A DNA stretch of 64,000 nucleotides, taken from positions 1 to 64,000 of the forward strand of contig CAVWOM010000009.1 of the NCBI GenBank assembly GCA_963756575.1. The letters are read 5' to 3'. The notes beneath the pieces are model-generated. The model worked only from the letters and a program-made list of their open reading frames with translations. It ran no database searches and was not told the DNA's origin. Source of the stretch: Palsa-504 sp963756575 (GTDB lineage: Bacteria; Actinomycetota; Actinomycetes; Streptosporangiales; Streptosporangiaceae). A program made the translations under genes and the position numbers. Below, one piece after another: positions 39,287 to 48,709 of this stretch; within the stretch, counting starts at the first letter, position 1, and every line of letters begins with the position of its first letter.

Positions 39287-39577
39287 GTGGCAACGAACCC
39301 GTTCGAAGACGAGGATGCCAACTATTTCGTCCTGATCAACGATGAAGGCCAGCACTCGCTGTGGCCTGTCTTCGCGGACGTTCCCGACGGCTGGAAGGTC
39401 ATCTTCGGGGAAGACAAGCGAAAGGCGTGCCTTGACTTTATCGAGGAGAACTGGACCGACATGCGCCCGAATAGCCTGATCAGGCAGATGGAGGCCGACG
39501 CCGCCGCCAGGCAGAACGGTTCTACGGGGAACGGGGCCGGAACGGCGGCTAAGAAGGAGGCGGAGCGAATCGGCTGA
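39287..39577 (+). CDS. mbtH: MbtH-family NRPS accessory protein
   Basis: MbtH proteins bind A domains of NRPS enzymes and raise their solubility and activity. The sequence has the family signature: NPFEDEDANYFVLINDEGQH, SLWPVFADVPDGWKVIFGED, CLDFIEENWTDMRPNSL, with the conserved Trp residues. GTG at 39287 is preferred over TTG at 39284, since the AGAGGAA site is 6 bases away. The protein is about 96 residues because a tail of about 25 (ADAAARQNGSTGNG and on, ending KKEAERIG) follows the usual 70-residue domain. It lies 12 kb downstream of the synthetase but is the only MbtH in the window, so it is the likely partner. Confidence 0.95.
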   Translation: MATNPFEDEDANYFVLINDEGQHSLWPVFADVPDGWKVIFGEDKRKACLDFIEENWTDMRPNSLIRQMEADAAARQNGSTGNGAGTAAKKEAERIG

Positions 39578-40159
39578 CAGCTCACGGACCCGTTGCCCTG
39601 CTCGTGCGCTCGGCGCGACGATTGCCGCCTTCCCCGGCCAGGGGCGGCGCCGGATGTGGGCCGGCGGACGCGTCCGCGACCGTGTCCATGATCTGCTGGC
39701 CGCCCCGTCCGGCTGAAATCTTTGATGACGAACGGGGCTGAGTTCCCGCGGCGGTACCCGGCGAGCGCGGCGGCCCGCCGGGGGGAGGCGCGGCCCGCCA
39801 CCATCTCGGCGTACCCCAGGCCGTCCCGCGCATATCCCTCGAGCCAGTGGTGGCCGACGTCACCAGCTGAGCACGAGTCGCGTTTTCATGCCCCGGGCGG
39901 TTACTGCTGATCCTGGCCGGGAATGAATCGGCTCCCGGATAGGCTCTACCTTGCGGTCCTGGTTGTCCTGCGTTCGCGTCGGTTGCGGGCTCACGGAGAA
40001 CGATGCTGCGTGCTTCCCTTCAGGACCGCAGAAGCAGCGCCGGGAGCCGACCCGCACGCTGATGGCCCGTTGCGACGATAGTCCGCTGTAACGGAGGCCG
40101 AGCCCGGGGGCGGCGCTCCACAGCGTGGCCAGGGCCGTAACCAGTGCGGGAGTGTATAG
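39578..40159. other. Intergenic stretch, no supported gene
   Basis: These 582 bases lie between mbtH and the helicase gene. Open frames occur on both strands but none has a convincing start site or family features. The base composition remains high GC. It might include decayed coding sequence that I cannot identify. Confidence 0.4.
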
Positions 40160-41872
40160 GTGCTTGACGAGCAAGTCGGTTGTTCACTGGCCGGGGACGA
40201 TGACGCGGATGCCAGCGGCTTCGCCGAGCTGGGGCTGGCCCCCGGGTTGTGCCGAGTGCTGTCTGGCCTCGGTTACGAGGAGCCGACGCCTATTCAGCGC
40301 GCGGCCGTCCCGCCGCTGATCGCGGGCCGTGACCTGGTCGGGCAGGCCGCGACGGGGACCGGCAAGACGGCCGCCTTCGCGCTTCCCGTGCTCCAGCGGA
40401 TCCTCGGCGGGAGCGAGCGGACGGGAGTGCTCGCCCTGATCCTCGTACCCACGCGCGAGCTCGCGATGCAGGTCTCCGAGGCGATGCATACCTACGGGCG
40501 CGACATGAGCGTGCGCGTGCTGCCGGTCTACGGCGGGACGCCGATCAGCCGGCAGCTGCGGGCGCTCGAACGCGGCGTCGACGTCGTGGTGGCGACGCCC
40601 GGGCGGGCGCTCGACCACATCGCCCGGGGCACGCTGGACTTGAGCGGCCTCGAGATCGTCGTGCTCGACGAGGCCGACGAGATGTTCGACATGGGCTTCG
40701 CCGAGGACATCGAGGCGATCCTGGGCAAGACCCCGGAGGGCCGGCAGGCCGCGCTGTTCTCGGCGACCATGCCGCCGCGGATCGACGGCATGGTGCGCCG
40801 CCACCTGAGCGACCCGGTGCGGGTCGAGCTCGGCCGCAAGACGTCGGCGCCGTCGCCCGAGAGCCTCCTGGTGCGGCAGACCGCCTACCTGACACCACGC
40901 GGGTACAAGCCCGCCGCCCTCATGCGCGTGCTCGACCTGGAGACGCCGGCCGCCGCGATCGTCTTCTGCCGGACCAGGGACGAGGTGGACGAGCTCACCG
41001 AGACCCTGAACGGCAAGGGCTACCGGGCCGAGGCGCTGCACGGCGGAATGGACCAGCAGCAGCGCGACCGGGTCATGGGACGGCTGCGCGGGGGCAGCCT
41101 CAATCTCCTCGTGGCTACCGATGTCGCCGCTCGCGGTCTCGACGTCGACCTGCTCACGCACGTGGTGAACTACGACGTGCCGAGCGCGCCGGAATCCTAT
41201 GTGCACCGCATCGGACGTGTCGGCCGGGCGGGCCGCGAAGGCACCGCCATCACGCTGGCCGAGGTACGCGAGCACAAGATGCTCAAGGCCATCGAGCGGG
41301 TGACCGGGCGGCCGATCGCGATCGAGAAGGTGCCGACCGTGGCCGGCCTGCGCGCCCGGCGCCTGGAGCGGACCCGCGATGTCCTCCGGCAGATGGTGCT
41401 CGAAGACGACCTTGACGCCTTCCGGTCCGTGGTGGGGCCGCTCGGTAACGAGTTCGGCATCTACGAGGTGGCACTGGCCGCGGTCAAGCTGGCCGCCGAG
41501 GCGAGCGGAACGCCTCGCGACGAAGAGGAACTGCCCGAGGTCGAGCTGCCTTCGCCAGACGACCGCGGTGGGCGGGGCAAGGCCGCGGGCCGCGACCAGC
41601 GGCGCGGGCGCCCGGGAGCCAAGGGCACGACGCGGCTGTTCGTCGGGACGGGCCGTTCGTCCGGAGTCCGGCCGCAGGACCTCGTCGGCGTCATCGCCCG
41701 CAAGTCGTCCCTGTCCGGCAAGGAGATCGGCGCGATCGAGATCGCCGATCGCTTCTCGCTCGTCGAGGTCCCCGAGACCGCAGCCGACGACGTGGTCGCG
41801 GCGCTGCGGCAGGTCAGCATCAAGGGCCGGAAGACGACGGTCCGCCGCGAACGCTACTCCGTCGCCCGGTAG
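40160..41872 (+). CDS. DEAD-box RNA helicase with DbpA-type RNA-binding tail
   Basis: All helicase motifs are present: the Q motif region (GYEEPTPIQRAAVPPLIAG), ATGTGKT, PTRELAMQV, TPGRALDHI, DEAD, SAT, ATDVAARGLD and HRIGRVGRAG. The C-terminal region (RLFVGTGRSSGVRPQDLVGV to IKGRKTTVRRERYS) is a DbpA-like RNA recognition fold. The protein should unwind structured RNA in ribosome assembly or mRNA decay. GTG at 40160 gives 570 residues; upstream bases carry little ribosome-site signal, so the start is uncertain. Confidence 0.93.
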   Translation: MLDEQVGCSLAGDDDADASGFAELGLAPGLCRVLSGLGYEEPTPIQRAAVPPLIAGRDLVGQAATGTGKTAAFALPVLQRILGGSERTGVLALILVPTRELAMQVSEAMHTYGRDMSVRVLPVYGGTPISRQLRALERGVDVVVATPGRALDHIARGTLDLSGLEIVVLDEADEMFDMGFAEDIEAILGKTPEGRQAALFSATMPPRIDGMVRRHLSDPVRVELGRKTSAPSPESLLVRQTAYLTPRGYKPAALMRVLDLETPAAAIVFCRTRDEVDELTETLNGKGYRAEALHGGMDQQQRDRVMGRLRGGSLNLLVATDVAARGLDVDLLTHVVNYDVPSAPESYVHRIGRVGRAGREGTAITLAEVREHKMLKAIERVTGRPIAIEKVPTVAGLRARRLERTRDVLRQMVLEDDLDAFRSVVGPLGNEFGIYEVALAAVKLAAEASGTPRDEEELPEVELPSPDDRGGRGKAAGRDQRRGRPGAKGTTRLFVGTGRSSGVRPQDLVGVIARKSSLSGKEIGAIEIADRFSLVEVPETAADDVVAALRQVSIKGRKTTVRRERYSVAR

Positions 41873-41910
41873 CGGCCCCCGGTCCGCCGGTTCCTGCTAT
41901 AGAGAGACCC

Positions 41911-42153
41911 ATGATCTCGCCGGAGCGCCATGCCCGCTACGCGCGACTCGGTTTTTCGCCGAGCCCGGCCGAGAGGAACGGGGTAGCGTTCCCTGACGGT
42001 TCGGCGTACTTCTGCAGCGCGCTCACCGACCAGGGACGGCAAGCCCGCGAGGCGATCGAGGTGGCCACCGATCCTCAGTGCCGTCCGGTTATCGAGTCGC
42101 TGGGCGGCGATTTCGACGATGCCGTCGGCGTGCTGGCCCCGATGGGAAGGTAG
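41911..42153 (+). CDS. Small hypothetical protein, 80 residues
   Basis: ATG at 41911 lies 38 bases after the helicase stop, with gagaga upstream. The reading (MISPERHARYARLGFSPSPA, then FCSALTDQGRQAREAIEVA) has the codon bias of neighbouring genes. I do not know the family. It could share a transcript with the helicase. Confidence 0.5.
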   Translation: MISPERHARYARLGFSPSPAERNGVAFPDGSAYFCSALTDQGRQAREAIEVATDPQCRPVIESLGGDFDDAVGVLAPMGR

Positions 42154-42233
42154 ATCCGGGCGCTGGGCGGCTATCCGGCCTCCGGGCCGCACGAGCGCGG
42201 TCGGAAAACCTGGACAAACCGGAAAAATAACAA

Positions 42234-42262
42234 TGACCTGGAGTCACTGAAACCCCAGGTCA
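42234..42262 (-). terminator. Rho-independent terminator of tRNA-Lys
   Basis: The 8-base arms TGACCTGG and CCAGGTCA enclose 13 bases. On the minus strand they are followed by TTGTTATTTTTCC. The hairpin begins 7 bases after the tRNA 3' end. Confidence 0.85.
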
Positions 42263-42269
42263 ATACAGG

Positions 42270-42342
42270 TGCGCCGCCAGGGACTCGAACCCCGAACCCG
42301 CAGATTAAGAGTCTGCTGCTCTGCCAGTTGAGCTAGCGGCGC
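42270..42342 (-). tRNA. tRNA-Lys (anticodon CTT)
   Basis: On the minus strand the gene starts GCGCCGCTAGCTCAACTGG. The anticodon loop is CTCTTAA with anticodon CTT, reading AAG codons. The T arm is CGGGGTTCGAGTCCCTG. Acceptor arms GCGCCGC and GCGGCGC pair fully, with A as discriminator. CCA is not encoded. An intrinsic terminator follows. Confidence 0.95.
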
Positions 42343-42659
42343 CTTCGGAACGCTGTGATCGTAGCAGCAATCGGCGGGGCATTGCGAATCGCACCGACGG
42401 CCAGCTTCTCGTCCTCACACCCGACGCGCCGGCTATCTCCTATGATGTCGATCGGGAAGATGGGAAATGCCGCGGCCACCCGGAAGAAAAGCTTCAATCG
42501 GCTCATAATCCGGACCGCATGTGGTAGCTCTCGAAGGAGACCGCCCGCATCGGCCTCGGGGTCGCAACTACGATGTGCGTTGAACCGGATGCGGAATGTG
42601 GACGTAGACAGACGTGTAGAGAAGCCAGGCAGAGTGGGGTATTTCCGGGTGACGAGGGC
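42343..42659. other. Intergenic region between tRNA-Lys and the acyltransferase
   Basis: This 317-base stretch separates two divergent units. It should hold the tRNA promoter near 42345-42400 and the acyltransferase promoter further right. I see no gene and no clear repeat. Confidence 0.4.
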
Positions 42660-44087
42660 ATGACCAACCGTAACGTTGTAGAGTCGGCGTCCGTGTCGCA
42701 AGCGCGCCAGCTCCCCGTGCCGGAGGCCGCCAAGCTCCCCCGGAAGCAAACCGGGCTCCCCCCGCAGGAAACCGGGGTCCCCGCGGCGAAGGAGCAGGGG
42801 ACCCGGCTGGGCTGGCTCGACGTGCTCCGCGGGGTGGCCGCGCTCGCCGTCGTCTTCGACCACACGAGCTACTACGCGCTCCAGCACGTGCGGACGCTCA
42901 TCTACCAGTGGTTCGACCCGGGCAACTACGGCGTCTTCGTCTTCTTCCTCGTCAGCGGCTACATCGTGCCGGCGTTGCTCGAGCGTAAAGGCAGCGTCCG
43001 GACCTTCTGGGTCAGCCGCCTGTTCCGCCTCTATCCGCTGTACCTGCTGGTCGTGGCCATCGCGGTCGCCTTCTACCTGACGAACGTCGGGTCGGCCCGG
43101 GGTGAGGCCTCCGACCCGGTGGGGTCCTTCCTGTCCCAGCTGCTGCTGATGTCCAACGTGCTGTCCGGGCAGAACCTCCCCAACGTGGTCTGGTCGCTGT
43201 CCTACGAGATGATCTTCTACCTGCTGCTCACCGCCCTGTTCATCGCCCGGGCGCACAAGCGCAGCAGCTGGTACGCGCTGGGCTTCGCGGTCGCCGCGGT
43301 CGTCATCGGCGGCCTGCTGCCGCGGAACTACCTGGTCGGTCACGTGGCCCCGTTGCGGCTGGTCGCGCTCGTCGCCGATCTGGCCGTGCTGGGCGGGCTG
43401 GCCTTCGCGATCGTCCTGCGCGGCATGTCGCGGCTGCTCGGCGCGGCGCTCGCGGCGGTAGTGGCCGTCACGCTGCTCGCCTTCAACGGCGGCTGGATCT
43501 GGCCGTGGGAGGCGCTGTCCATCCTCGCCCTGATGTTCACCGGCACGATGTTCTACCGGGCCGAACAGGGCCAGTACTCGTGGCGCAAGGCCATCGCGAT
43601 CGGCGTGGCCGTGCTGGGGCTCGCCATCGTGGCCGGCCTGTGGCACAGCCGGGCCTGGGGCATGTCGGCGCACGCCGAGCTGCTCTGGTCGCGCCGCTGG
43701 GTCTCCGCGTTCGGCCTGGCCGCCCTGACCTTCGCGGCCGGGCTGTCGCTGCGGCACGTCAAGTGGCCGCGGGCCCTGACCTGGCTGGGCCTGATCAGCT
43801 ACTCCGTCTACCTGCTGCATCCGCTGGTCATCGAGGCCTACCACCACTTCTACCCGTCGCGCCAGCACCACTTCTACCTGCAGGTGCTGATCGCCGTGGG
43901 CCTGCTGGTCATCATCATCGCGCTCAGCTCGGTGACCTACCTGTGCGTCGAACGGCCGATGCAGAACGTCGGCCGCCGGGTGGGCCGCTGGCTGGACACC
44001 AGGTTCGGCCCCGACCGGATCCCGGAAGTGGTTCCCGTCGACCCGCGGCCGGCCATGGCCGGCCGCGGCCGCCCGGCCAACGAGTAA
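42660..44087 (+). CDS. Membrane O-acyltransferase, acyltransferase-3 family
   Basis: After a polar N-terminal part the protein has about ten membrane spans. The acyltransferase-3 head motif is LGWLDVLRGVAALAVVFDH with Arg and His in the usual places, followed by FFLVSGYIVPALL and FWVSRLFRLYPLYLLVV. Members of this family acetylate or acylate surface sugars or antibiotics. ATG at 42660 follows gacgaggg. Length is 475 residues. The C-terminal tail is polar and cytoplasmic. The substrate cannot be inferred from the sequence, and a tailoring role for the peptide is only a guess. Confidence 0.9.
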   Translation: MTNRNVVESASVSQARQLPVPEAAKLPRKQTGLPPQETGVPAAKEQGTRLGWLDVLRGVAALAVVFDHTSYYALQHVRTLIYQWFDPGNYGVFVFFLVSGYIVPALLERKGSVRTFWVSRLFRLYPLYLLVVAIAVAFYLTNVGSARGEASDPVGSFLSQLLLMSNVLSGQNLPNVVWSLSYEMIFYLLLTALFIARAHKRSSWYALGFAVAAVVIGGLLPRNYLVGHVAPLRLVALVADLAVLGGLAFAIVLRGMSRLLGAALAAVVAVTLLAFNGGWIWPWEALSILALMFTGTMFYRAEQGQYSWRKAIAIGVAVLGLAIVAGLWHSRAWGMSAHAELLWSRRWVSAFGLAALTFAAGLSLRHVKWPRALTWLGLISYSVYLLHPLVIEAYHHFYPSRQHHFYLQVLIAVGLLVIIIALSSVTYLCVERPMQNVGRRVGRWLDTRFGPDRIPEVVPVDPRPAMAGRGRPANE

Positions 44088-44141
44088 CCGAGGCGGCCCG
44101 GCCCGTCCATTTCCCCAAGCCGGATGCTGCATCCTGGTGTC

Positions 44142-44679
44142 ATGCCACAGACGTCGGCGGCTGAGCTGCCAAACCCGCGCGAACCCGGCCCGCCCTACCG
44201 CATCTGCCTGGTCTGCCTGGGGAACATCTGCCGCTCGCCGATGGCCGAGACCGTCCTGCGCGCCGCGCTGGACGAGGCCGGCCTCGACGGCGCGGTCGTC
44301 GTGGACAGCGCGGGCACGGGGGACTGGCATATCGGCGACGCGATGGACCCGGACGCCCGGGCCACGCTGGCCGGCCGACGGGTACGACGGCTCCGCCCAC
44401 CGGGCCCGGCAGTTCGAGCCGTCCTGGCTGGACGGCCGCGACCTGATCCTGGCCATGGACGCCCGTAACCTCGCCGACCTGAGGCGGATGGCGCAGGGCC
44501 GGGACCGCGAGCGGATCCGGCTGTTCGGCGAGGTGGGCGGCCTGCCCGAAGCCAGCGGCCGCGGCCGTGACATCCCCGACCCCTGGGGCGGCGGCCCGAA
44601 GGAGTTCGGCCAGGTCCTCGACATGCTCCGGACGGCCGCGCCGGTCATCGCCGCCCAGGTGGCCCGGCTGCTCGGGTGA
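44142..44679 (+). CDS. Low-molecular-weight protein-tyrosine phosphatase, apparent frameshift
   Basis: The frame opens at ATG 44142 and reads YRICLVCLGNICRSPMAETV, which holds the active-site loop CLGNICRS. At about 44380 the family sequence moves to another frame, because one base too many follows gctggccggcc. There it reads GYDGSAHRARQFEPSWLDGR, DLILAMDARNLADL and DPWGGGPKEFGQVLDML, with the catalytic Asp in DPW. The C-terminal frame alone is open from 44137. The enzyme removes phosphate from tyrosine. It overlaps the next gene by four bases (GTGA). The indel is either a real mutation or a sequence error. Confidence 0.85.
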
Positions 44680-45581
44680 CCTCGTTCAGCCCGGTCGCGC
44701 GCCGGGTCGCCCGGCTGACCGGCCTGGCGGTCCGTGACGCGCGCGCCGTCGGCACCCAGCACGGCTACCAGCACCTGATGCTGACGCTGGCCGGCGGCCA
44801 GCGCGCGTTCGCCAAGGTGACGACCGCGGACGACCCCGCCGTGGATGACGCGGCGCCCGCCGCCGCCAGTACCGCGTTCGCGGCCGAGGCGAGCGGCCTG
44901 CGCTGGCTGGCCGAGGCGGACGCCGTCCCGGTGCCCGAGGTCCTGGCCGTCACCGCGGCCGCGCTCGTCATCTCGATGATCCCGCCCGGGCGCGCGTCCG
45001 CGTCGGCCGCGTTCGGGTTCGGCGCCGGGCTGGCCCGGCTGCACGCCGCGGGGGCCGCCGGTTTCGGCGCTCCCTGGCCGGGCGTCATCGCCAGCCTGCC
45101 ATTGGACAACACGCCCCTGGAGGGGCCGCCGGACTGGCCGCGATGGTACGCCAGCCGCCGGCTGCTGCCCTACCTGCGGATGGCGGTGGACTCGGGCGCG
45201 CTCGACCGCCAGGACGCCCGCCTGGTCGAAGCGGTGACGGACCGGATCGGCTCGCTGGCCGGGCCGGCCGAGCCGCCCAGCCGCATCCACGGCGACTGCT
45301 GGGCCGGGAACGTGCTCTGGTCGGGCGACCAGGGCTGGCTCGTCGACCCGGCCGCCCACGGCGGCCACCGTGAGACCGACCTGGCCATGCTGGCCCTGTT
45401 CGGCGCGCCCGAGCTGGACCGCATCCTGGCCGGCTATAACGACACGGCGCCGCTCGCACCGGGCTGGCGGGACCGGGTCCCGCTGCACCAGCTGCATCCC
45501 CTGCTGGTGCACGCGTGCCTGTTCGGCGCGTCCTACGCCGAGGGGGTCAGGAGCGCGGCTCGTTCCGCCCTCTCGGCCTAG
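44676..45581 (+). CDS. Fructosamine-kinase-like / aminoglycoside-phosphotransferase-fold protein
   Basis: GTG at 44676 overlaps the stop of the phosphatase gene. The catalytic loop is RIHGDCWAGNVLW and the metal-binding Asp is in WLVDPAAHGGHRETDLAML. The second motif is typical of fructosamine-3-kinase relatives, which phosphorylate sugars attached to amines so that they fall off. Length is 301 residues. Earlier parts (YQHLMLTLAGGQRAFAKV) fit the nucleotide-binding lobe. In an operon with a protein phosphatase it may serve protein repair. Confidence 0.85.
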   Translation: MTSFSPVARRVARLTGLAVRDARAVGTQHGYQHLMLTLAGGQRAFAKVTTADDPAVDDAAPAAASTAFAAEASGLRWLAEADAVPVPEVLAVTAAALVISMIPPGRASASAAFGFGAGLARLHAAGAAGFGAPWPGVIASLPLDNTPLEGPPDWPRWYASRRLLPYLRMAVDSGALDRQDARLVEAVTDRIGSLAGPAEPPSRIHGDCWAGNVLWSGDQGWLVDPAAHGGHRETDLAMLALFGAPELDRILAGYNDTAPLAPGWRDRVPLHQLHPLLVHACLFGASYAEGVRSAARSALSA

Positions 45582-45725
45582 CTGGACGCGCCGGGCCCAG
45601 ACGCGCACCGGGCCCAGATGCGCCGAGTTCCGGTGCCGCCCCTCGTCAAACCCCTACAATTGGTCCCCATTGGGGCGACAGATCAGGAATGGCATTCGGG
45701 GACACCTGGGGAAGTTGGCACCATC

Positions 45726-46916
45726 GTGAGCGCAAGTGACGGTCGTTCGGCCGGAGACCAGGCCGGGGGGCCTGGTGGCCCCGGCCACCAGGCGGGCCCG
45801 GGCGGGATCCCGCCGAGCTTCGGCGCGTCCTCACCCGAGCCGCCGGCACCATCCACGCCACCAGCATCCGCCGCCCCGCCCGCCCCCAGCCCACCAGCAG
45901 CCAGCCCGCCCGCACCCAACCCACCAGTGCCCGGTACTCCCGCCCCCGAGGCCGCGGGTCCCGCCCGAGCCGGCGACGGCCCCTCGGTCGGCTGGTACCC
46001 CGGCCCCCCGGCCGCCGGGCCCTTCGCCAGCCCGTCCACCCCGCCCCGGCGCCGCCTTCCCGGCCTGTCCCGGCCGGGCAAGTCCCGGCCGGCCGGATCC
46101 GGCCGCCGGTCCCTGTCCTGGGGCGGCCGCGGCGCGCTGATGAACGTCCTGCTGTTCGGGGCCGGACCGCTCGCCCTGGCCGGCATCATCGTGGCCGCGT
46201 TCGTGATCGTGACCCCGGGCAAGGGGGCGGCCGCCAGCCTCGGCTTCAGGGCCGGCCCGGCGCCCAGCACGCAGCAGATCTCAGCCAGTGCCCTGGCTAC
46301 TCCCTCGCCGTCGCCTTCGGTGTCACCGTCGGCGCACAAGAAGAAGCACCCGCACGCGACCAGTTCCGCCTCGCTTCCGGACAAGGCGGCACCGCGGCCC
46401 AGCGCGAGCAAGCAGGCTCACAAGGCCACCCCCAAGCCCGCGCACAAGTCCGGCGGCGCCCGGGTGACGGCGCACAGCCTGGGCCTGCCCGACTTCGCCG
46501 GGTACTGCCAGCACATCGGCCACCACACCGCCGAGGTGGTCGCCAGCAACGCTTACGGCTGGCGCTGCTCCCTCTACCCGGCCCTGGCGCTCAACGTCGG
46601 CAGCGTCTGCGCGTGGAGCTACCACCTGAGCACCAGCCAGGTGATCGACGTGAGCACCAACTTCAGCGACCCCAACGCCTGGCAGTGCTGGCGCGTCAAC
46701 CGGTACCTGGGCCCGCTCGACTTCGCCAGCTACTGCGCCGGAGCCGGCCTCGGCACCAGCAAGCTCGTCGCGAACGACGCCTACGGCTGGTACTGCACCG
46801 AGCCCTCGGCCCCGGTCGACACGACGGCCGCCTGCGATTCTCTCTACCACGTGAGCGGCGCGGTCTCCCGCTTCACGCTCTTCGCCAACCCCAGCTCCTG
46901 GCAATGCTGGGGCTAA
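45726..46916 (+). CDS. Membrane-anchored extracytoplasmic protein with duplicated Cys/Trp domain
   Basis: The first 130 or so residues are Pro-Ala-Gly-rich and probably cytoplasmic. A single span (LLFGAGPLALAGIIVAAFVI) follows, then a Ser/Pro/Lys-rich linker. The last 145 residues hold two copies of a domain of about 70 residues: LPDFAGYCQHIGHHTAEVV with NAYGWRCS and NAWQCW, then LDFASYCAGAGLGTSKLVA with DAYGWYCT and SSWQCW. Each copy has Cys and Trp at matching places. I know no function for this domain; cell-wall or ligand binding is a guess. GTG at 45726 is one of several possible starts. Confidence 0.75.
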   Translation: MSASDGRSAGDQAGGPGGPGHQAGPGGIPPSFGASSPEPPAPSTPPASAAPPAPSPPAASPPAPNPPVPGTPAPEAAGPARAGDGPSVGWYPGPPAAGPFASPSTPPRRRLPGLSRPGKSRPAGSGRRSLSWGGRGALMNVLLFGAGPLALAGIIVAAFVIVTPGKGAAASLGFRAGPAPSTQQISASALATPSPSPSVSPSAHKKKHPHATSSASLPDKAAPRPSASKQAHKATPKPAHKSGGARVTAHSLGLPDFAGYCQHIGHHTAEVVASNAYGWRCSLYPALALNVGSVCAWSYHLSTSQVIDVSTNFSDPNAWQCWRVNRYLGPLDFASYCAGAGLGTSKLVANDAYGWYCTEPSAPVDTTAACDSLYHVSGAVSRFTLFANPSSWQCWG

Positions 46917-46987
46917 CCAGAAATCATTTACCGAACGACTTCCGTCCCCGCCCCCGTCCCCCCGCCAGCCGTCCCGGGGTAACCGCG

Positions 46988-48694
46988 TCAGCCCTCGGAC
47001 GCCCCGGATTCGGCCGGCGCCTCACTCAGCTCGTCCAGGTCGTCGTCCCCGGTCATGTCACCCTGGGCTTCGGCGTCGAGCGGCAGGGCGATCCGGAACG
47101 TCGCGCCCTGGTCGGGCGCGGTCCGCACCGAGGCGACCCCGCCGTGCGCGGCGACGAGCGCGTTCACGATGGCCAGGCCGAGCCCGTTCCCGCCGGTGGC
47201 ACGGGTCCGGGCCTGGTCCGCGCGGTAGAAGCGCTCGAACACGCGCTGGGCCTGCTCCGAGGTCATGCCGGGACCGTGGTCGGTCACGTCGAGCGTCACG
47301 GCCGCCGCCGAACCCGGTACCCGCGGGTCGAGCGTCCCCGATCCGATCGACACCTCGATGGGCGTCCCGTCCGGGGTGTGGGTGAGCGCGTTGCTCATCA
47401 GGTTGCCGATGACCTGCCGCAGCCGGGGGTCGTCCCCGGTCACCAGGAACGCGGCGCCAGGCTGCACCGATAGCTCGATGGTGCGGCTGGGGGCGAGCAG
47501 GCGGGCGTCGTGGACCGCGTCGGCGGCCAGCGAGAGCAGGTCGATCGGCTGCCGGGCCAGCGGCCGCTGCTGGTCCATCCGGGCCAGCAGCAGCAGGTCC
47601 TCGACGAGCAGGCCCATCCGGGCCGCTTCCTTCTCCACCCGCTGCATGATCCGGTCCAGGTCGTCCGGCAGGAGGCCGCCGCCGAGGGCCGGCGTCGCCG
47701 TCTCGCCGGAGTCCCAGTGCTTCACCAGCCCGCCGCGCTGACGGTAGTACTCGGCGAAACCGCGGATGGCGGTCAGCGGGGTGCGCAGTTCGTGGCTGGC
47801 GTCGGCGACGAAGCGGCGCATCCGCTCCTCGGACTGGTGGGCCGCCGCCTCGGACTCTTCCCGCGAGTGAAAGGCCGTCTCGATCTGGTTCAGCATGATG
47901 TTCAGCGACCGGCCGAGGCTGCCGATCTCGGTGCGCGGGTCGCGCTCGGGCACGCGCCGGTTCAGGTGCCCCTCGGCGATCTCGCCGGCCGTCTCCTCGA
48001 TATCGACCAGCGGCCGCAGGCTAGCCCGGACCATGGCGATCCCGGCCAGCAGCAGCACGAGCACGATCACGATGCTGACGATCAGGTCGACGCCGGTGAG
48101 CCGCTGGATGGTGCCGTAGACGCTGCTGACGTCGGTCCCGACGATCATGGTGCCGGTAGTGCCGCCCGTGACCGGCTCGTTGTAGCTGATCAGCCGCCAG
48201 CGGTCGCCGGGCGCCGGCCCGGAGATGGTGAGGGTCAGCCCGGGATCCGCCGCCAGCCGCGACGCCACCGCCGCTACCGCCGCCGTGGTCGGGCCGGCGC
48301 CGCTACCCGAGCACGACGTGCTCATCCCGTTCGCGGCCGGCTGGATGATCTGCTGGATAGTGCCGCCGTTCGGGATCCACCAGACCGCGTTGCCCGTGTT
48401 GGCGAGCTCGAGGCCGGCGTTCCCGCAGCCTCTGGCGCCGAACGCGTCGTTCACCGCGTTTACGGAGATCTGCTCGATCGTGGCGGACCGGAGGGTGTTA
48501 TCCGTCTGCCCGAGCAGGTAGCCCCGCAGGATCGAGGCGCCGACGCAGCTGATCACGACGAGGGCGACGATCACCAGCGTGATGAGCGTCGCGATCAGCT
48601 TGGTCTGCAGCGGAGTCCGGCTGTACAACCGCCGTATCCCCTGCCAGGGCCGCGCCCTCTCGCGGCCGCCCTGGCTCTGTACTCCCGCCGTCAT
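46988..48694 (-). CDS. Sensor histidine kinase
   Basis: Residues about 32-55 and 203-222 are membrane spans, with an extracytoplasmic sensor of about 145 residues between them. A HAMP segment follows (RPLVDIEETAGEIAEGHLNR). The dimerisation domain has VADASHELRTPLTAI with His301 as likely phosphorylation site. The ATPase domain has NLMSNALTHTPDG, DHGPGM and GNGLGLAIVNALVAAHGG. Length is 568 residues, start ATG at 48694, 15 bases after the response regulator. The pair would respond to an envelope signal. It converges with the secreted-protein gene to its left. Confidence 0.95.
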   Translation of the reverse strand: MTAGVQSQGGRERARPWQGIRRLYSRTPLQTKLIATLITLVIVALVVISCVGASILRGYLLGQTDNTLRSATIEQISVNAVNDAFGARGCGNAGLELANTGNAVWWIPNGGTIQQIIQPAANGMSTSCSGSGAGPTTAAVAAVASRLAADPGLTLTISGPAPGDRWRLISYNEPVTGGTTGTMIVGTDVSSVYGTIQRLTGVDLIVSIVIVLVLLLAGIAMVRASLRPLVDIEETAGEIAEGHLNRRVPERDPRTEIGSLGRSLNIMLNQIETAFHSREESEAAAHQSEERMRRFVADASHELRTPLTAIRGFAEYYRQRGGLVKHWDSGETATPALGGGLLPDDLDRIMQRVEKEAARMGLLVEDLLLLARMDQQRPLARQPIDLLSLAADAVHDARLLAPSRTIELSVQPGAAFLVTGDDPRLRQVIGNLMSNALTHTPDGTPIEVSIGSGTLDPRVPGSAAAVTLDVTDHGPGMTSEQAQRVFERFYRADQARTRATGGNGLGLAIVNALVAAHGGVASVRTAPDQGATFRIALPLDAEAQGDMTGDDDLDELSEAPAESGASEG

Positions 48695-48709
48695 GCCGAG
48701 CTCACATCA

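Noticed and set aside
42333..45608. Minus-strand open frame of 1091 codons
   Set aside because: It lies opposite the acyltransferase, phosphatase and kinase-like genes and the tRNA. Its composition is low-complexity and no motif is seen.
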